A stretch of DNA of 64,000 bases, from the NCBI GenBank assembly GCA_036023115.1, contig JAYKKT010000077.1, positions 186,001 through 250,000 of the forward strand. The letters run 5' to 3'. This document shows, piece by piece, positions 1 through 11,812 of the stretch. The translations under genes and the position numbers were made by a program. The notes beneath the pieces were generated by a model. The model worked only from the letters and a program-made list of their open reading frames with translations, did not search any database and was not told the origin of the DNA. Positions within the stretch are counted from its first letter, which is position 1. Each line of letters opens with the position of its first letter. Origin of the DNA: Brasenia schreberi. Its lineage: Eukaryota > Streptophyta > Magnoliopsida > Nymphaeales > Cabombaceae.

Positions 1-642
1 TTTGTCGGAAAGAATACTTATGTTCCACCATTTGCTCGAGGAAGAGGAAGCTATGATAGAGGCAGGGGCAGAGGCAGAGGCAGATCTAGACTGACATCTG
101 ACGAAAAGGATAAATTAATTTGCTCCCATTGTGAAAAATCGCGATACACCAAGGAGACTTGCTGGAATCTAGTTGGAAAGCCTACTTACTTTTAGAATAA
201 ATCTAAGGTGTATTTCAGCAGTGATCAGACTGATAAACAAAGGACTGAAGATAATTCAACTTCGTTGGCTGATATGAAAAAAGAGATAGAATTGTTAAAG
301 GCACGCCTGACTGATTCGCAATTGCCATCTACATCTTCTCATAGTGACTCACAAGCAACCATCGCCTATCCATTTTCATTTCTAACTCAGGGTAATGTAA
401 ATTCTTTCTATTCAAGAATATGGATTATTGATTCTGGAGCTACAGACCATATGGTCAGTAGGAGAGAATTTTTTGATACGTATGAATTGACACAGGGGAA
501 CATCAATATCAAACTAGCAGATGAATCTCTTACTCCAATTATGGGAAGAGGAAGTGTTACCACATCCTTTGGAACTTTACAAAATGTTTTACATGTTCCA
601 AACATATCAGTGAACTTATTATCTGTATTTTCTTTGACTTAA
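1..642 (+). pseudogene. Copia gag C-terminus and protease
   Basis: The reading frame starts at the window edge with an RG-rich stretch (RGRGRGRGR) and a zinc knuckle, ICSHCEKSRYTKETCW, at about 118-165. The usual knuckle histidine is a tyrosine here. A TAG follows near 193. The open part, 208-642, has a short coiled-coil-like stretch and then the aspartic protease signature WIIDSGATDHM (421-453) with its catalytic DSG intact. It ends with the LHVPNISVNLLS block typical of the Copia protease/GAG-pre-integrase join. The TAA at about 640 is a nonsense mutation in what should be a continuous polyprotein. Confidence 0.88.
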
Positions 643-779
643 GATCTGAAATGTAGAATAACATTTGATTTAACTGGATGTGTATTTTTAGAAATCAAGA
701 CGGGGAAGATCTGTGGTCAAGGTAACATAAAGAGAGGCTTCTATTTTTACGAAGACAATAAAGGATCTTTACTATAATC

Positions 780-1350
780 AGCTATCATTACCGAAAAGCA
801 AAGAGAAGATATACTTCGTTGGCATAGGCGATTAGGCCATTTACCGTTTTCAAAAATAAAGTTGTTATTACCTTAATTTAGTACTTGTAATGATGTGAAC
901 TTGAATTTTGAAACTTGCTAGAAGGCAAAACATCACCGTATTTCATTTCCATTAAATGAAGATAGAGCTTCTATTCTATTTGATATTGTACATTCTGATA
1001 TTTGGGGCCCATGCTCTACGACTTCTGTGCAGGGATATAAGTGCTTTGTGTCATTTATGGATGATTGTAGTAGATTTACTATGATTTACCTTATGAAGAC
1101 TAAAGATGAAGTGAAGAAAATCCTTCTAGTATACTGTCAGTTTGTACAGAATCAATTTCAGAGTACTATAAAAAAAAATCGTTGTGACAATGGTGGAGAA
1201 TTTATATCCCAATCTCTTCACTCTTATTTTTTACAGCATGGAATCCTACACCAGACATCATGCTCTAACTCTCCTCAACAAAATGGTGTTGCAGGAAGGA
1301 AGAATCGACATATCTTAGAAGTGGCGAGAACACTCTTAGTGGAAATACTC
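780..1350 (+). pseudogene. Copia GAG-pre-integrase and integrase core
   Basis: The zinc-binding HHCC region begins with LRWHRRLGHLP at about 814-846, but its second half contains stops near 874 and 919. The integrase core runs from HSDIWGP (about 990) through the CDNGGEF motif (about 1184-1204) to PQQNGVAGRKN (about 1273-1305). Integrase cores use a D,D-35-E triad. The position normally occupied by the catalytic Glu (NGVAER) is Gly here, so the enzyme would be dead even without the stops. Confidence 0.87.
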
Positions 1351-1421
1351 CCTTTCACTCTTTATGTCCATCTCAGAAACAATTTCATATATTACCAAGA
1401 GTTTTTTGTTGTACCTGCTTT

Positions 1422-2528
1422 GTGCATATTTATCAAGGGGTCCGAGATAAATTAGATGCAAGATTAATCAAGTGTATTTTCTTGGGATATTCGACTACCC
1501 AGAAGGGATATAAGTGTTATGATACATTAAAGAGAAAATTTTATGTTACAGTGGATGTTACTTTTCACGAAGACACACCAATTTATAAAGTACAAGAAGA
1601 TTCCTTATCAGATATGCAATCTACTCGGGTGTTTCCACTTCTTCCTGTTGAAATTCCATCCATTCATGAAGATACAGAGGCTAACACAGTTCCTTCTGAA
1701 GAAAAGGAGTGGCAAGTATATAATAGAGGTAGCCGAAGAATATTGTTTCCACATCTGAATGTTGATAGAAATTTACAACAAGAATCAGACTTATCTCTTC
1801 CTCAAGTTACTTCTTATAATCCAGACAGTGAATTGGATGATCTACCTATTGCTATCAAGAAAGGCAAACGTACAATCGGTAAATATGCCTTGGAAAAAAT
1901 TATATCTTACTCTAATTGTCCTAGAGAATATCAGTTGTTCGTAATGAATGCAGAGAATACACTCGTTCCAAGAACATACGAAGAAGCTAAGCAACTTCCA
2001 GAATGGAAAACCGCTATGAAAGAGGAAATTTCAGCTCTTGTGCGTAACCAAACTTGGGATTTAACTGATCTACCATCAGGAAGGAAAATTGTGGGATGCA
2101 AGTGGGTATTTTCTGTAAAGTATAAGGCTGATGGTAATATAGAAAGATATAAAGCTAGATTAGTAGCTAAAGGATATAGTCAGTCTTATGAGATTGATTA
2201 TACAGAAACATTTGCACCCGTAGCTAAGATGAATACTATCATAATTTTGTTGAGTCTGGCAATCAACGAAGGATGGGAACTATGGCAGTTGGATGTGAAG
2301 AATGCTTTCCTTCAAGGTGATCTCACAGAAGATATTTATATGAACTTACCCCCTGGATATTGCTATGGGCATGAAAAGAGAAGTATGTAAATTAAAGAAA
2401 TCAATCTATGGATTGAAACAATCTCCACGAATATGGTTTGAAAAATTTAGCGATGGGGTTTGAACCCTTGGTTTTACGCAATGCATCAGTGATCATACTC
2501 TCTTCATCAAACAAGGTCAGAAAAATAT
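1422..2528 (+). pseudogene. Copia integrase C-terminus and reverse transcriptase first half
   Basis: An open frame at 1422-2390 starts in the integrase C-terminal region (KCIFLGYSTTQKGYKCYD), passes through an acidic spacer, and enters reverse transcriptase at about 2008. It carries the blocks VGCKWVFSVKY, ERYKARLVAKGYSQ, FAPVAKMNT and LDVKNAFLQGDL. A frameshift near 2370 moves the frame: the continuation [18 protein letters not shown] lies one frame over and meets a TGA near 2460. Upstream, the frame from the integrase core is also shifted. Confidence 0.87.
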
Positions 2529-2529
2529 C

Positions 2530-3498
2530 ATGTTACTGGTATATGTTGATGACATTATTATTACAGGAGATGATACTATAGGCATTATTGACTTAAAGAA
2601 GAGACTCAATACTCTATTCGACGTAAAAGATTTGGGAAGACTTAATTACTTTCTGGGTATAGAGATTATTCATAGGAAAAATGCTTTATTCCTATGTGAA
2701 AGAAAATATATTATGGACTTATTAAAGGAAACAAAAATGGAAGATTGTCGTGTATGCTCAACTCCTATGGAGATACTCAAGGAAGAGGATAACAATTGTG
2801 CCGAACCATATGAGGACCTTGGCAGGTACCAGAAATTAGTCGGAAAGCTAATTTATGTTACTATTACACGTCCTGATATCTGTTTCATAATTGGTTATGT
2901 TAGCAGGTGGATGCATAATCCTTCCAAATATCACATGAACATTGTATTTCACATCATCAGATATTTGAAGTCTACAATAACATATGGCTTATTATATACC
3001 TCCAATTCATCACTAGACCAGAAGATATACTCTGATGCTGATTGGGCAGGTTCAAAGATAGACAGAAAATCAACCTCTGGTTATGTGGTTTGTTTAGGGG
3101 GCAACATTATATCTTGAAAAAGTAAGAAACAATCTGTGGTATCCAGATCAAGTGCAGAAGTTGAATATCGGGTAATTGCATTGGGTATATGCGAAGGATT
3201 ATGGGTGTTATCTCTTTTGACAAAACTTGGTCTCAAAATAAATACTCCAATTCCCTTTTACACAGACAGCAAAGCAGCCCTTCAAATGGCACTCAATCCA
3301 GTTTTTCATGAATGGACCAAACATATTGGGATAGATTGTCATTTCATCAGAGAGAAGATTTCACAAGGCACTTTAGATCTAATTCATGTATGTTCAGAAA
3401 GGCAATTAGCAGATATTCTCACAAAACCATCATCAATAGGAGGATTCCAGAAAACTCTTGATCAGCTGAAAATTACAAATCTTCAAGATTCAACTTGA
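2530..3498 (+). pseudogene. Copia reverse transcriptase palm and RNase H
   Basis: The frame opens with the catalytic palm motif LLVYVDDIIITGDD (2533-2574) and continues through KDLGRLNYFLGIE and TRPDICFIIGYVSR. RNase H follows from about 3025 (IYSDADWAG), then SRSSAEVEYR, FYTDSKAALQMA, KHIGIDCHFIREKI and QLADILTKP at about 3400. A TGA near 3117 interrupts it. The frame ends at 3498, directly at the polypurine tract, as expected for a Copia polyprotein C-terminus. Confidence 0.9.
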
Positions 3499-3505
3499 GG
3501 GGGCG

Positions 3506-3891
3506 TGTTGGAGATCAACTTGAATCTTGATTATCTAGATTAGGAATTTAATTTTATATGTAGATTTAGTTACTTATGTAAGTAAGTGTAATAGACTTAG
3601 TTATTTATGTAAGTAAGTTTAATATGGGTCCTAATGGATCCGTTTTGGATCTATTAGGACCCGTATCCTACCAGTCACTTATTAGGGGTAGTTATGTCTT
3701 TCAAGTTAGATTGTTAGTATATATAATTAGTGAGTCATTAGGGTTAGTCATGTTAAGAAAACGTGATTTGGAGTAGGGCCGCTGGCAGCATGTGGCCGAC
3801 CAGTCCCTGTGGGCTGTTCTTGATGTAAGTATTTCCCATTTAGCAATAAAGTGAAATTTTTCAATGTTAATCACAACAGTAGTTGTTGTCA
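3506..3891 (+). repeat. 3' LTR of Copia element 1, with polypurine tract just upstream
   Basis: A purine run, TTGAGGGGGCG (3495-3505), lies immediately after the RNase H stop and is the expected plus-strand primer site. The LTR begins TGTTGGAGATC and I place its end at the CA near 3891, giving about 386 bp. It has a TATATAAT-like box near 3720 and an AATAAA at 3845. The 5' partner is outside the window, so the right end is inferred from the TG...CA rule and the start of foreign Copia sequence at about 3900. Confidence 0.72.
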
Positions 3892-3899
3892 TAGTCTCT

Positions 3900-4840
3900 T
3901 TGCTAAAAGAGGAGAGAAGATAGCTGTTTTAATCACGTATCTTGATGATATTGTTAGTGCAAGTGATGATGAAACATTGAAGAAGCAGCAAGAAGCACCC
4001 TAAAGCAAAATTGATATCAAAGATCGTGGACCACTGCAACTACTTCAGGATTGGACTCTGTCGAAGAGGGGGATCATCCTATCAAAGAGGAAATATGTGG
4101 TCTAGAAAGTCTCACTGAACAAACTTATGAAATTGGGGATTCATGAAGAAGTGTGAAGATAGTGGTAGATTTTGAAGGTTGGTTGGAAGGCTTATCTATG
4201 CGACTATAACAAGGCATGATCCATCATATGCTATGGGTACATTTTGTGGGTTTATGTATGGTGCCAGCATAAATCATATGGTAACTTTGTTCATATCATA
4301 AGATACTTAAAGCAAAACCTGGAAAGGGAGTCCTATATTCTGATCATATCCATTTCCATAAGTGTATAAACTATAAAGATGTTGATTGGGCATCATCTTC
4401 AAGAACAAAGGAGCAAATTTGTTAATGAGTAGATCTATTGTCATGAAAGATCAAGAAACATACCGGGTTTCTAGATCAAGTTCCTGAGCTGGTATAGATT
4501 TGTGACACATGGTATCTGTCAAGGTTGCTGGTTAAGGTCATTACTTTCAGAGTTGGAACTAGAACCAAAAATACCAATTAACCGTACTGTGATAATCGAG
4601 CTGATTTTCCTATAGCTTTTCATCTTGTATATCAAGAGAGGCCAAAACATATTGATATAGATTTTCACTTTAATAAGGGAAAAGTGAAGCCATGTTGTTT
4701 CAAGTGATTCATGCATGTGCAACTCAGATGTACTGGGCAAAGCAATAGAACAACATCAAGGCTCAAAGAAATTTCCTACATGATGGGGATCTTGAAATCT
4801 TCTCCCCACTTGTGGAGCAGAAAAGATGAGTAGGATATTT
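3900..4840 (+). pseudogene. Second Copia relic: reverse transcriptase end and RNase H
   Basis: The relic starts at a Copia palm motif, YLDDIVSASDDETLKK (about 3940-3985), and continues with scattered recognisable pieces in shifting frames: IIRYLKQNLE, GCWLRSLLSELELEPKIPIN, and a C-terminal stretch near 4720-4840. It differs from element 1, whose LTR abuts it, so element 1 probably inserted into this older copy. No LTR was recognised after it. Confidence 0.7.
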
Positions 4841-5572
4841 GAAAGAAATTGTTTGTTGTGAAGGAGAAGTTATAAGGTACCAACAGAAGGAGATGGGCAA
4901 GCTTGGGCTAACACGTGAAGAAAGGAGCAATGGGTCCTTTTTTGGAAAAAACAGTGTTGAACAGAAGACAGAACAAACAGAGGAGGCCAAGTGGGAGGAG
5001 ATTTAATATGATACACTCCTGGATGTCAAGCTGCACTTTGATACCTCCAAGGGGGTAAGACCTAGATCACGTACATGAGAGAGAAGCCCAAGTGGATGCG
5101 AAACAGCATAAGTTGAAATAGCATGTTAGGCTGGCATCCCTTGAGACTATTATATTTTGAGGCTTTTCATCAACCAGTGGAATGCCCTAAATAAGTTACA
5201 ATTACATAAAGGTAGAAATGTAAAATGTGTGAACTACAATATAAGATACAGTAGTGAATCTAGTGATCAATAGGTGAGTTCTGTAATTTTAACTTTATTA
5301 GTGCACAAAATATAAAACTAATATATCTTGTCTTATTTAAATATGCATAAAAGAATTAAACGTGATAGGACTGATCTGAGTTGAATTTCCAAAAACAACT
5401 TTTGTGCTGAGTTATTGAGTGGGCCAACTGCCAAGGCTAGGAGAAGGGGTTCCTTATAACCTTGAGGTAGCTGTTGGAGTTATCCAACTTAGCTAGGCAC
5501 AGTGACATCCGACACAAAATAATAATTTAAAGGAAAACAACAATAATTTCCTAAGGAATAAATCCTATGGAG
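4841..5572. other. Intergenic, nothing recognised
   Basis: I see no coding signal or repeat that I can name. Some of this may be the LTR of the preceding Copia relic, since a purine-rich run occurs near 4980-5000, but no matching partner was found. Confidence 0.5.
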
Positions 5573-5580
5573 CTTAAACC
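5573..5580. repeat. Target site duplication, left copy (CTTAAACC)
   Basis: This 8-bp sequence is identical to 6817-6824 on the other side of the hAT element. A single target cut of hAT length explains both. Confidence 0.88.
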
Positions 5581-6816
5581 CAGTGTTATCCGTATCGTAT
5601 CGTACGATACGGTGCGATACGTATCGTATCGTGGGATACGATACGGTAACCTGTATCGGAAGATACAGGTTATCGTGCCGTATCGTACGATACGGTACTG
5701 TATCGTACGATACGGCCCGTATCACCCGTATCGTATGATACGGGCGATACACCCAAAAAAAAAAATTTTTTCAAAAAATTTTATTTTCAAATTTGTTTTT
5801 TTTCAAAAAATTTTTTTTTTTCAAATTTGTTTTGCATGTTTCTGCCCTTTCTTTCCCTCTCTTCACTTCCCTTAAAGGCATCCTCCAATATGCTTATAAT
5901 TTGGGTTTATAATTTCATTTATTTAATAAAAATAATGTATAAAAAAAAATTTATGACAAAATCATTTCCCTTTCTGTTACAACTTTTAGGTATATTTTTG
6001 CTAACAGTTTCTAATTTCATAAGATCGTAAACAATTAAAAACATTTAGTTCTCTCGGTTCATTGAGTAGGGATTTCACAACTTCATTATTTTAAGGTTCA
6101 CGTTACATGACTTCCATTGAGTTGAACATGATCAATGTGTGTGAGGCTTAACTCAGTCTGTGAAGTGAGAAATGAAGCTCATGCATTAGTTAAAAAGCTA
6201 GTCTCCAATAAGAGAAAAAGGGGACATTATCAAGTAATAATATAACATCATTAAGGTGTCATAGACTCAATAATCAAAGAAATGGAGCTCTTTGTTTTGC
6301 TCACATATGAAAATTAGCAAATATGACAACTACATGTACAAAGATAGCAGTTTGTTAATTTTGATATATTACATGAGTGAATTATGGAAGATAACGAAGA
6401 AAATGCACTCCTAAGTCCTAACTGAAGAAGACATTGCATGAATTAATTTGAAGTACAACAACATCATCAAGGAGAAGATGAAGATTATTTAGTTAATGAT
6501 CCTGATACAAATTTACAATATGTAAAATATAAATGTATTTCATTTTTTGATTCAAAATATATAATTTTGGATGCAATTGTTCAATATTAAATGTTCAATT
6601 TGTGCTAAACTTTGCATTATATGAATTTAAAGCAATTACCAGATTTTTTCAAAATTTTCCAGAATTTTCTTGATTTTTTCGGATTTTTACTAATTTTATT
6701 GATTTTTTAAATAATTTTTATAGTTTTTTAATATTAAAGTACGATACGATACGATACGATACGCCCGTATCGTGGAGCCCAGCGATACACGATACGATAC
6801 GCGTCGGACAACACTG
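5581..6816. mobile_element. Non-autonomous hAT transposon with GTATCG subterminal arrays
   Basis: The element starts CAGTGTTATCCG and its right end, reverse-complemented, starts CAGTGTTGTCCG. After a 5-bp insertion on one side the ends align again through TATCGTATCGT. It is flanked by an exact 8-bp duplication, CTTAAACC (5573-5580 and 6817-6824), the length made by hAT transposases. The left 170 bp and right 75 bp are packed with GTATCG/CGATAC hexamers in both orientations, including a perfect 18-bp palindrome (5678-5695) and an 11-bp stem with a GGAA loop (5647-5672). The AT-rich middle has no recognisable transposase. Repeated subterminal motifs are the binding sites of known hAT transposases, so a similar role is inferred here. 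Confidence 0.9.
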
Positions 6817-6824
6817 CTTAAACC
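6817..6824. repeat. Target site duplication, right copy (CTTAAACC)
   Basis: An exact match to 5573-5580. It fixes the right end of the transposon at 6816. Confidence 0.88.
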
Positions 6825-7951
6825 TATACTTGAAACTCTAAGAAAAACATACACGGACATTCTGGTACAACTGTTTGAAATATTATGGTCAGACTCTCTC
6901 GCTCTCTCTCATGCTCTCATGCCTGTTCCAGAGAGAGAGAGATTGTTTTGTATATCATTCTGACCGTGCTATTTTCTTCACACTGGTGGTTTATACAGGA
7001 CCTGTTTTAACGAGATGTTTGTTTGTATGTGTACTAATGCCTGCCTAGAATGTTCTGCACTTACCAGTGTTGAATTTTGTTCATGCCATGATGTTAATAC
7101 TCTTATGTTCTCTGAATAGTTGGATATTGGTATTACGAGCTTCAGCATTGAGCATTAGGAATGACATTTCATGTCAACCCATATCCCTTGATGCTAATCT
7201 ACACATTTTTCATACATTATTTCTCGCAGAACTCATGCAGCCTTCATTCTTTCAAGCCATGGGTATCATTTCCACCTAAGAATGAAATATGAGGTGTGAG
7301 TAACTTTTTTTTCTCTGCCTTATTTATTTTCAATTCATTTTGTCAAAAAACAATGTGATTATAACCGTATTGTTATCACCTATTATGCAACAAACCTGTC
7401 GTTTTACTCTCATCATTCATTGTTTCATCCTCAGTGGTAGGTAACAATGATGTTATTATGGGTCTCTGGTTGCAAACACTCAAGCCACCTCCCAAAGCAT
7501 GGGATATGGTTGGCTTATTTTGGCTTCCAATAATGGCTTTTCAGTTGCGGCATGTTGGGGTCGTTGCCTTCTATATGATGGTTCAATTTGGCATGTTCCC
7601 TTGGAAGCTACGGCGGTTCTGTGCTCAATCTAACACAACCTCTAATCAGTGGAGATGGGAGATGGGAAGGGTTCAGTTTTTGTTGTGGCATGTAAATCGG
7701 TCAACCGATACTATGTAAATGATAACTTGCTCGTATGTGCATGCAGCTAACTCTCATATGCATGCGTATGTGTCGTGCATTTGTGTCTGTTGTTCCTTAG
7801 GACTCCCATGCCAGAGGTTCAATAACTTTAGTTGGGCTCCTGTCCGTAAGGTACTATGTAGCATGTGAATACGAAAGGCTACTTTCTACACCTTTTACAT
7901 GCGTTAACCAATTCTCCAATCTATTGCTGGTGATTCTCTATGGCGCTGAAC
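6825..7951. other. Intergenic, no gene identified
   Basis: The stretch holds short CT and GA runs (about 6894-6942) and moderately open frames around 7434-7718 that match no family I know. No splice-bounded coding signal was convincing. Confidence 0.45.
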
Positions 7952-8240
7952 TCGTCTTGTTTGTGATAGGAAAAACAATGTGACTATTGTTGTATCAGTT
8001 ATCATCGATCACCCACCATAATAAGTCATTTTCGACATCGTCATTCAATGTCCATTCTCAGCATGCTTCAAGGAAATGATTGTTGTAAAGGATTTCGTCT
8101 TGTTTGTGATAGGAAAAACAATGTGACTATTGTCGTGTATCAGTTATCATCGATCATCCACCATAATAAGTCATTTTCGACATCGTCATTCAATGTCCAT
8201 TCTCAGCATGCGCCAAGGAAATGATTGTTGTAAAGGATTT
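7952..8240. repeat. Tandem duplication, unit about 143 bp, two copies
   Basis: Copy one is 7952-8094 and copy two is 8095-8240. They differ by a 2-bp insertion and a few substitutions (for example GCATGCTTC versus GCATGCGCC), so the duplication is fairly recent. Neither copy contains an evident coding frame. Confidence 0.9.
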
Positions 8241-8943
8241 TTCGTTACAAGCGTTCAAGCCACTTCATGAGTTAGTGACAGACCTAGAAAATTATTTGGG
8301 TGAGGTGCAGTTCAGTTGGGTTAAATTCAAGTGATGCATTTCTCACCCGGGTATAGAGTCTGCTCATAAAGGGAGCAAATAAAAAGTACATAGGGGAGCT
8401 CGTTCTTCCCCGGGTCCATATACGTGGCTGAAACATGCCATAAAATGCATTTCAATGCCCACATTCAAACTCAAAACCGGTGTACGGACAAGCAAAGCTA
8501 TATCCTAATAGTAAGGGTTGAGTTGCGACGTCAAAGACGAGCAAAGCTCATCTGGCCTTGGCCACTTATAAGGAAGGGCAGGTTTGCGTGTCAAGACTAA
8601 CAGCCCGCTACTATAAAACAAGATAGGAAAACATTAATAACTAGTGCTTTGAATGGAACGGACAAAGCAGAAGTGTGCCTCTTTTGAGCAGCTTTGTGAA
8701 TTTCCATCAAAAGTTTAAACCGTGCTCCAGTAGTGGATTCAAAACAAATCAGCCTGAACTCAAATAAAATAGTTATAGCCAGCAACCTAACACCATGCAT
8801 ATATCAAGATAAAAGAAACGAACACCCCGTGGACAAATTTGAATTTGAACAGAGACGTTGAAGAAATAGTTAGTCAGGATGGCACAAAACTGTCCCATCA
8901 TGTCATAATTGCGATAATCATTATGAGGAGGAGAAAAGAATAG
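8241..8943. other. Intergenic, nothing recognised
   Basis: No gene or repeat family was identified. On the minus strand it would be the 3' flank of the exon at 8944-9083. Confidence 0.4.
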
Positions 8944-9083
8944 TCATGAAATCTTCTGTGAAATACGAAAGCAGCTTGTGTATTCTCCTTCTGGATTGAG
9001 AGAAGCACTGAAGTCCAATGGTTTTTCAGGTTCAAACCGTGCTTCAGGCTCCTCGAAGGTCTCACGGTCCTTTTTAACCCTTC
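8944..9083 (-). CDS. Probable terminal exon of an unidentified gene
   Basis: On the minus strand, a pyrimidine-rich tract ending TTTGCAG gives a good splice acceptor just before 9083. The exon then reads open to a TGA at 8944-8946, encoding 45 residues in phase 2. The peptide is hydrophilic and acidic (it includes TFEEPEARFEPEKPLDF and ends SCFRISQKIS), unlike translated noise from this AT-rich region. I do not recognise the family. Upstream exons were sought on the minus strand near 9.88 kb and 10.1 kb, where AG/GT-bounded pieces exist, but I could not join them with confidence. It could also be a pseudogene fragment. Confidence 0.33.
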
Positions 9084-11512
9084 CTGCAAATTGAGAAAGA
9101 AAAAGGAATTGCCCATCCTTATTGCCAAATATAATGAAGGATAACAAATAAAGATTTTGCCTTGTTTGTACTTATTAAGGGTATCATTCAAAAAGCGTAA
9201 AAAGATAAAAGTCTAAAATAAGACGCTGAACCATTACAATTACTGATAACTAGAACAAACAACAAGATGGACAATTTCTGAAGTTAAATTGTAGATGTAG
9301 ATTCACAATAAAATGTATATTTTTTAATAGTATCCCTCACACGCACACGTGGGGGGGGTGGGGGGGGGTGCAGGGCATGAGGACAGGATTACCATTCTTT
9401 TAGTATAGTCCAGTGTTTCCAAACCCATGTTATCATTAAGGAAACTGTGGGATATTATAGAGTTTGTTGAGTCTCAATCTTTCTACTTCATGTTTTGGGC
9501 ACACCAATTTTGGTGCTTTTTATAAACTTATCTTATTAATCCAAAGGCTACCATACCATATGAATTTCAATACTAATAGTTTTGCTTTCCGTGAATGGGA
9601 ATCTACTAATATATGAACCAACTCAACATCTCGAACAATATAATCATGTCCCTCCTTTTCCACAAATTCAGCTACAGGAGAACTGATAAATTAACGTATA
9701 ACATTGGTGTTGACCTTTGATGGCCCAAGGATATGCATATGTAGGGTATCTGCAAAAGCATGGCTCTAGGCAAAATTGATAAGAACATAATCATTGGACA
9801 AGAAAAAGCAATCAAAATATGGTAAAATAGTTGATGACTAAAGCTTGAGTTATATTCAGGAGTTTCCAAGATGGAGAATATTCCTCATCTCCGACATCTA
9901 AAGGGTAATTGCATGAAAACAAGAAGATCAAATCAATGACATTAGTAAAGGATCTCCAATAACAATCAGAGATCAATATGACAGCCTTTCCTTTCTTTTC
10001 TTCAACTAGTAATCCATGGTTTCCTCCAAAAGTTCCAGGATAGTGATGGTCATATAGAGAACAAAATGAACTTACAACAGGTGTTTTTCCTGAAGAATCC
10101 ACATTGCCATGAACACGAGAACAAGTGAAACTTCAAATGCATGTGAAAGAGGAAAACAATGATGAGGAGTATATCAGATTTAGCTGAAGTACTTCAACAA
10201 TATACCCAGCAATGCCTAGTGTTCGGGAAGCCAGTAAATACAAACTAGAAATATGAAAAAGAAAACGAGCATGCTGTACACTCAAAGATGAAAAAGGTTG
10301 AGGAAAGCATACACACATACATGTGCATGTGTGCTTATGCCTGCTCAGGTTGTGTGTGTTCACATGAACATATACATAACACATAGATGTTAGCTGTTAT
10401 CACGAAGGTTATCCATGCAAGGAGGACTATTGTGATATGTTAGCTGAACACATAGATGTCCGTGGATCACCTTGTCATTACTTTCACACACACGCACAAT
10501 CTTGTGATATGATACCATAAGATGAACTGCTGTAAAACAATTCACTCCGAAGTTATTTAGGAAGCACCTGATACCGACAGGGTTCTAGACATGTAAATAT
10601 TGTACTGTTTTTCTTCCTGGATGGATATTTTGACAATATTTATACGTTATTCCATTGTTATCAGGTATTCAAGCATATTAGACAAGTATTCACCTCCAAA
10701 GTCCGTTTGACAAATCTTGAATTTTGGTATCAAATTGATTTATCACCAAATTATGGAGGCTTCATGCCATTATGTGGTTCAGAGTGTCTCATAAAAATAA
10801 ACCCATGCGTATGGAGTAATCATTCACAAATATCACATTACACCCTTTTGAAATCACAGGGTGCAAGCTCCATGCATTTGATTATGTAAAATTCAAACAG
10901 CTTTCTGAAGTATTCATTTTATCTCCAAAAGGTGACTTTTTCAGTTCCTGAGCCTACCTTTTTTTAATACATTATGATGGTCCCTTCCAACTGTGTTACT
11001 TGGGCCCATACTCTCAAAGGTGAAACATAGTTGAGGATGCAAGCATGCTTGCCAAAGCTACAAATCACATCTGCTCACAGTGTGACCCAAACTTATCACC
11101 TTGATTCAGATTCCCCTGGTCCAGGTCATATCGGTTCCAAAGAAAATCATATGCACTCACTAACTTTGTTAATACCAACATTTCACACATTATAGTGCTT
11201 TCGTTGTGTAGTCCTTTCAGTCTTAATCTCTTACTAATTATTCTATGTTTCATATTACTGTCTGCGCAGAAGTCCTTTTTTGTATCATATGTGCATGCAT
11301 CAACATTTTTTTCTCCACAAGATTATGAGATTCCATGTTTATAGAAAATTCAAGTGCATACAGTAACTATAAATATCTTGAACCCATTCCCACTTGATTT
11401 GTAATGGAAAATGGCCATTCTCATGCTATAAAATGTTATATAAGAATAAACACGGTAACGTTTCAAGAATTAAACCAAGAATGTTACAGACATAAAACGG
11501 CTTGTAACAGAA
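9084..11512. other. Unassigned; possible introns and upstream exons of the minus-strand gene
   Basis: The region includes a G-rich run at 9350-9370 and a TG/CA-rich patch near 10310-10370. Open minus-strand frames at 9812-10102 and 10133-10384 contain plausible acceptor sites, but no recognisable domain. Nothing firm can be called. Confidence 0.35.
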
Positions 11513-11554
11513 ATCCTAGACATGAAAATCAAGAAGAAGTCGTACAAAGAATAT

Positions 11555-11735
11555 AGTGGATAGAGAGATTTGAGAAAAGAAAACATTACAAGATCTTCCT
11601 GTATAACCCGCCTGAGGAAAACCGTGCACGATCACCCTCTTCTTCTTCCCTTCTTTCTTTTTCTCTACAGATCTTCCCGATACCTTCCACTGCAAACTCC
11701 AGCATTCACACAAGTAGCAACTATGCCCTTCATTA
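11555..11735 (+). repeat. 5' LTR (right part) of Copia element A, followed by a PBS-like site
   Basis: 11555-11650 is a direct repeat of 15516-15612, with scattered substitutions. Its TATAACCCGCCTGAGGAAAACC block also resembles the LTR of element C near 40290. At 11734-11745 the sequence TAGTATCAGGGT matches 9 of 12 bases of the Copia initiator-Met primer site TGGTATCAGAGC, which fits the start of the internal region. Confidence 0.62.
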
Positions 11736-11812
11736 GTATCAGGGTCAGGTTGTCAGAAACCTACATACAGAGTAATCAATTAACAAAAAAAGAAAGAAAA
11801 GCATAAGGCAAT

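Larger units (their letters stand above)
1..3891 (+). mobile_element. Ty1-copia retrotransposon 1, 3' part, decayed
   Basis: This is the internal region and 3' LTR of a Copia element whose 5' end lies outside the window. The domain order is the Copia order: gag zinc knuckle, protease, integrase, reverse transcriptase, RNase H, polypurine tract, LTR. Many in-frame stops and at least one frameshift break the polyprotein, so it cannot be autonomous. A related but different copy of this family begins at 17434. Confidence 0.93.

Noticed and set aside
5489..5875. Open frames on both strands at the left end of the hAT element
   Set aside because: They arise from the GTATCG palindromic repeats, which are open on both strands. 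They are not coding.
9812..10384. Possible upstream exons of the minus-strand gene
   Set aside because: Splice-like sites are present near 9893, 10087-10127 and 10239, but several frame choices are possible and no family is recognised to decide between them.
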